NCBI GenBank assembly: GCA_049472395.1
Contig: JBLIRR010000029.1
Coordinates: forward strand, 1-64,000
Length of the DNA stretch: 64,000 bases
Direction: 5' to 3'
From: JBLIRR01 sp049472395
GTDB taxonomy: Bacteria; SZUA-182; DTGQ01; JBLIRR01
A program made the position numbers and the translations under genes. Each line of letters begins with the position of its first letter. The stretch's first letter is position 1. The notes under the pieces are model-generated. The model saw only the letters and a program-made list of their open reading frames with translations. It was not told where the DNA came from and made no database searches. Below, one piece after another: positions 62,248 through 64,000 of this stretch.

Positions 62248-62455
62248 AATCGCTTTTCTGAGTTTGAAAGGACTATACATAAAGAAATGAGAATAGTATA
62301 GTTATTTTAAAAAAATTTTAGATAAAAAATAGATCAACAGATTCAAGTAAAAAACGCTGAAGCAGCCTTTGAATAAATTATATCACTGCATGATCATATG
62401 AAAGCGCCACAAACAGAACCCCAACTTTATAGGCAAGAGTGTTTACGACGTACGG

Positions 62456-64000
62456 TTATAGGTCAAATTCACTAAGAAATGTATGCACTGTTAAATTATA
62501 ATCGCGATATAACTTGATAAGTCGTGCGCGAAGTTCCTCTTTGCCTTTTAAGCCATAAGGTCGATAATACATAATAGTGTTATTTGTAAGGGTGAGGTTA
62601 TCGCTATGTGTATATGAGAGGGGCTCCTCATGATTATCATAAATCCTGTTATACTGAATACTCAGTGCAACGTTGCTGGCGATTGTAATGCCTCTCTCAA
62701 AATTGCGAAAGATATTGTTGTTATCTACAATTGAATCCCCGCACAGGGCACTGTCCTCGCACTCAAAATAAATACCGCTTCTTCCGTTATAGGCAATGGT
62801 AGTATCTTTTAAGTCCAGCGCGCAATCGCCCATGCACGCAATCCCATGCGCCTGATTATTGGAGATGACACAATTATGGATTGTAGGATTAGCCTTAGAT
62901 ATCTGGATAGCTGCTTGAGCATTTAATAGTGATGCCCTCACCCCTGTAATCTGGCAATACTGCAATTTGCAATTATCAGAGCAGCCTTGCATGAATGTGA
63001 TTCCTTCCCAGCCTCCCATGCACGGTGAAGAAGAGGCAGATGTAAACACAATGGGATTATCTTGTGAGCCATTGGCTCGGATTTCACCATACACCGTAAG
63101 AGAGCTTTCAAAAAATTGTACTTTAACCCCAGGATCGATGGTCAAGGTGGCGCCGTTTTCAACTATAATATCACCGGTCACAGTGTAAGGGCTACTGGCC
63201 AGGCCCAAAGTTAAAGTGCCTGAAATAGAGCCGGATAAAGAGGTATGCTCAGTTACACACCTTCCTCCCAATCCAATATCTACCTGGCCTGTGCCAAAAA
63301 AATTAGTGCTCATTATATGCAAGTATGTGGTATGCTCACCTAAAGAGTCAGGGTGGTAGACCACTCTTACATCGGCGAATGTTCCTGCCTCCACAATTAA
63401 GGGCGCAGTTGTCTCACACCCAAAATTGCCTGTATCCTCAATGCTTAAGCCATCAATCGTAATATCCGCCTCGCCGCTGTTTTCAATATGCAGGTTCGCA
63501 TATTTACGCGCTCCTTTGGGGACATCAAAGAATTCATGATCAGGGAAACTCAGAAGTATGCTATTTCCTCCTTGGGCCCCCATATCATTTCTGGAGCTAT
63601 CAAGATCATTGAACAATGGATTTGGGCAGCCCGTATTTAAACAGGGTGAGCTTGCCTTTAGACTGTAGTCGCCTGCCATGGGATTGACCGGATTATAAGA
63701 GGTAAAGAGCGGGTCTTCGCTTATGGTGCCCTCTCCTGCGCTCCCGTCAGAAATAGTAGAATAGGTTGCGGAACAATTCAGTAAATCCTGCCCCTGGTTA
63801 TCCCAGAGGATACAGTTTGCAATAATCGGTTTTGAATACAGGGAATCACTGCAACAGATGCCGCCCCCTTCACCCCCTGTTTTATTTGAGACAATGGTAT
63901 TATTGTAAATCACGGGTGACGATAAGAGGCAGTAGATGGCGCCCCCTTTAATTCTTGACTCATTTGCAACAATTATGTTATTGGCAATTATCGGTGTAGC
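62456..64000 (-). CDS. right-handed beta-helix surface protein, 5' end outside window
   Basis: The frame is open to the window edge (64000), so the N-terminus is missing; 515 codons are seen. A first beta-helix part (IIANNIIVAN, IYNNTIVSNKTGGEGGGICC) is followed by the segment GEGTISEDPLFTSYNPVNPM. An ASH-like beta-sandwich (YANLHIENSGEADITIDGLS) comes next, then a second parallel beta-helix (ITIDPGVKVQFF-type strands, NPTIHNCVISNNQAHGIACM, DTTIAYNGRSGIYF). The last 30 residues (GKEELRARLIKLYRDYNLTV) are charged and not helix-like, which suggests an altered or truncated C-terminus. Proteins of this type are exported and act as adhesins or polysaccharide lyases; no catalytic residues are seen. 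Confidence 0.82.
   Translation of the reverse strand, partial: ATPIIANNIIVANESRIKGGAIYCLLSSPVIYNNTIVSNKTGGEGGGICCSDSLYSKPIIANCILWDNQGQDLLNCSATYSTISDGSAGEGTISEDPLFTSYNPVNPMAGDYSLKASSPCLNTGCPNPLFNDLDSSRNDMGAQGGNSILLSFPDHEFFDVPKGARKYANLHIENSGEADITIDGLSIEDTGNFGCETTAPLIVEAGTFADVRVVYHPDSLGEHTTYLHIMSTNFFGTGQVDIGLGGRCVTEHTSLSGSISGTLTLGLASSPYTVTGDIIVENGATLTIDPGVKVQFFESSLTVYGEIRANGSQDNPIVFTSASSSPCMGGWEGITFMQGCSDNCKLQYCQITGVRASLLNAQAAIQISKANPTIHNCVISNNQAHGIACMGDCALDLKDTTIAYNGRSGIYFECEDSALCGDSIVDNNNIFRNFERGITIASNVALSIQYNRIYDNHEEPLSYTHSDNLTLTNNTIMYYRPYGLKGKEELRARLIKLYRDYNLTVHTFLSEFDL

Larger units (their letters stand above)
61942..62455. other. noncoding gap with hairpin and short repeat
   Basis: About 510 AT-rich bases without a supported gene. 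They contain the palindromic repeat at 62188-62215 and an inverted repeat at 62223-62247. Confidence 0.5.

Noticed and set aside
1..64000. tRNA or rRNA genes
   Set aside because: I scanned the longer gaps for cloverleaf-like arms and CCA-type ends and saw none that held up; a covariance-model scan would be decisive.

Overview
The window reads as an AT-rich chromosomal segment of an anaerobic, probably Gram-negative bacterium. The anaerobic clues are an oxygen-sensitive Ni-type carbon monoxide dehydrogenase with a CooF-type ferredoxin and a degraded multiheme cytochrome. The outer-membrane or surface clues are a giant RHS/YD-repeat protein and a right-handed beta-helix protein. The phylum cannot be fixed from sequence alone; Thermodesulfobacteriota, Planctomycetota, Nitrospirota or Omnitrophota-like lineages would all fit. 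No rRNA, tRNA or CRISPR array was seen.

Layout. (1) 1-5253, plus strand: a 5'-cut RHS protein with a variable glycine-rich C-terminus, followed by a small two-helix membrane protein that could be its immunity partner. (2) 5493-9409, plus: a textbook sigma70-type promoter and a cooF-cooS-FAD/NAD oxidoreductase operon, able to couple CO oxidation to NAD(P)H. (3) 9545-11942: small accessory genes, including a YdcF-like protein, membrane proteins, and a CoA-binding protein flanked by NifX-like stubs. (4) 21247 down to 11978, minus: a tight nine-gene operon of UbiA prenyltransferase, old-yellow-enzyme reductase, acyl carrier protein, alpha-oxoamine synthase, lipid kinase, ThiL-like kinase, ketosynthase, SDR reductase and radical SAM/SPASM enzyme. 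This looks like an undescribed lipid or lipid-like secondary metabolite pathway with sphingoid-base-type chemistry. (5) 21512-24285: a decay zone with a cytochrome pseudogene, a transposase remnant and a truncated gene.

(6) 58832 down to 24483, minus: an extracellular contractile injection system (eCIS, Afp/PVC-like). In order it holds sheath, two tube proteins, DUF5908, tube adaptor, VgrG-like spike, gp25 wedge, a giant Afp11-like baseplate protein, two tail fibres with a chaperone-like gene between them, a giant Afp12-like baseplate protein carrying five LamG-like domains, tape measure, DUF4255 (Pvc16-like), an unknown protein, the AAA+ ATPase, a cargo protein with a cysteine-protease-like C-terminus, and a secreted propeller-like protein. 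There is no capsid, terminase or lysis gene, so this is not a prophage. The most unusual feature is the decoration of the baseplate and fibres: a roughly 100-residue module occurs about 11 times across two different proteins, together with LamG-like domains and 13-residue coiled-coil repeats.

(7) 59292-60930: a gene graveyard upstream of the eCIS operon, with a broken DUF4157-type eCIS cargo, an aldo/keto-reductase-like remnant, an AraC C-terminus and a beta-helix fragment. (8) 60937-64000, minus: a radical SAM enzyme preceded by a tiny interrupted ORF, then a large beta-helix protein whose 5' end lies outside the window.
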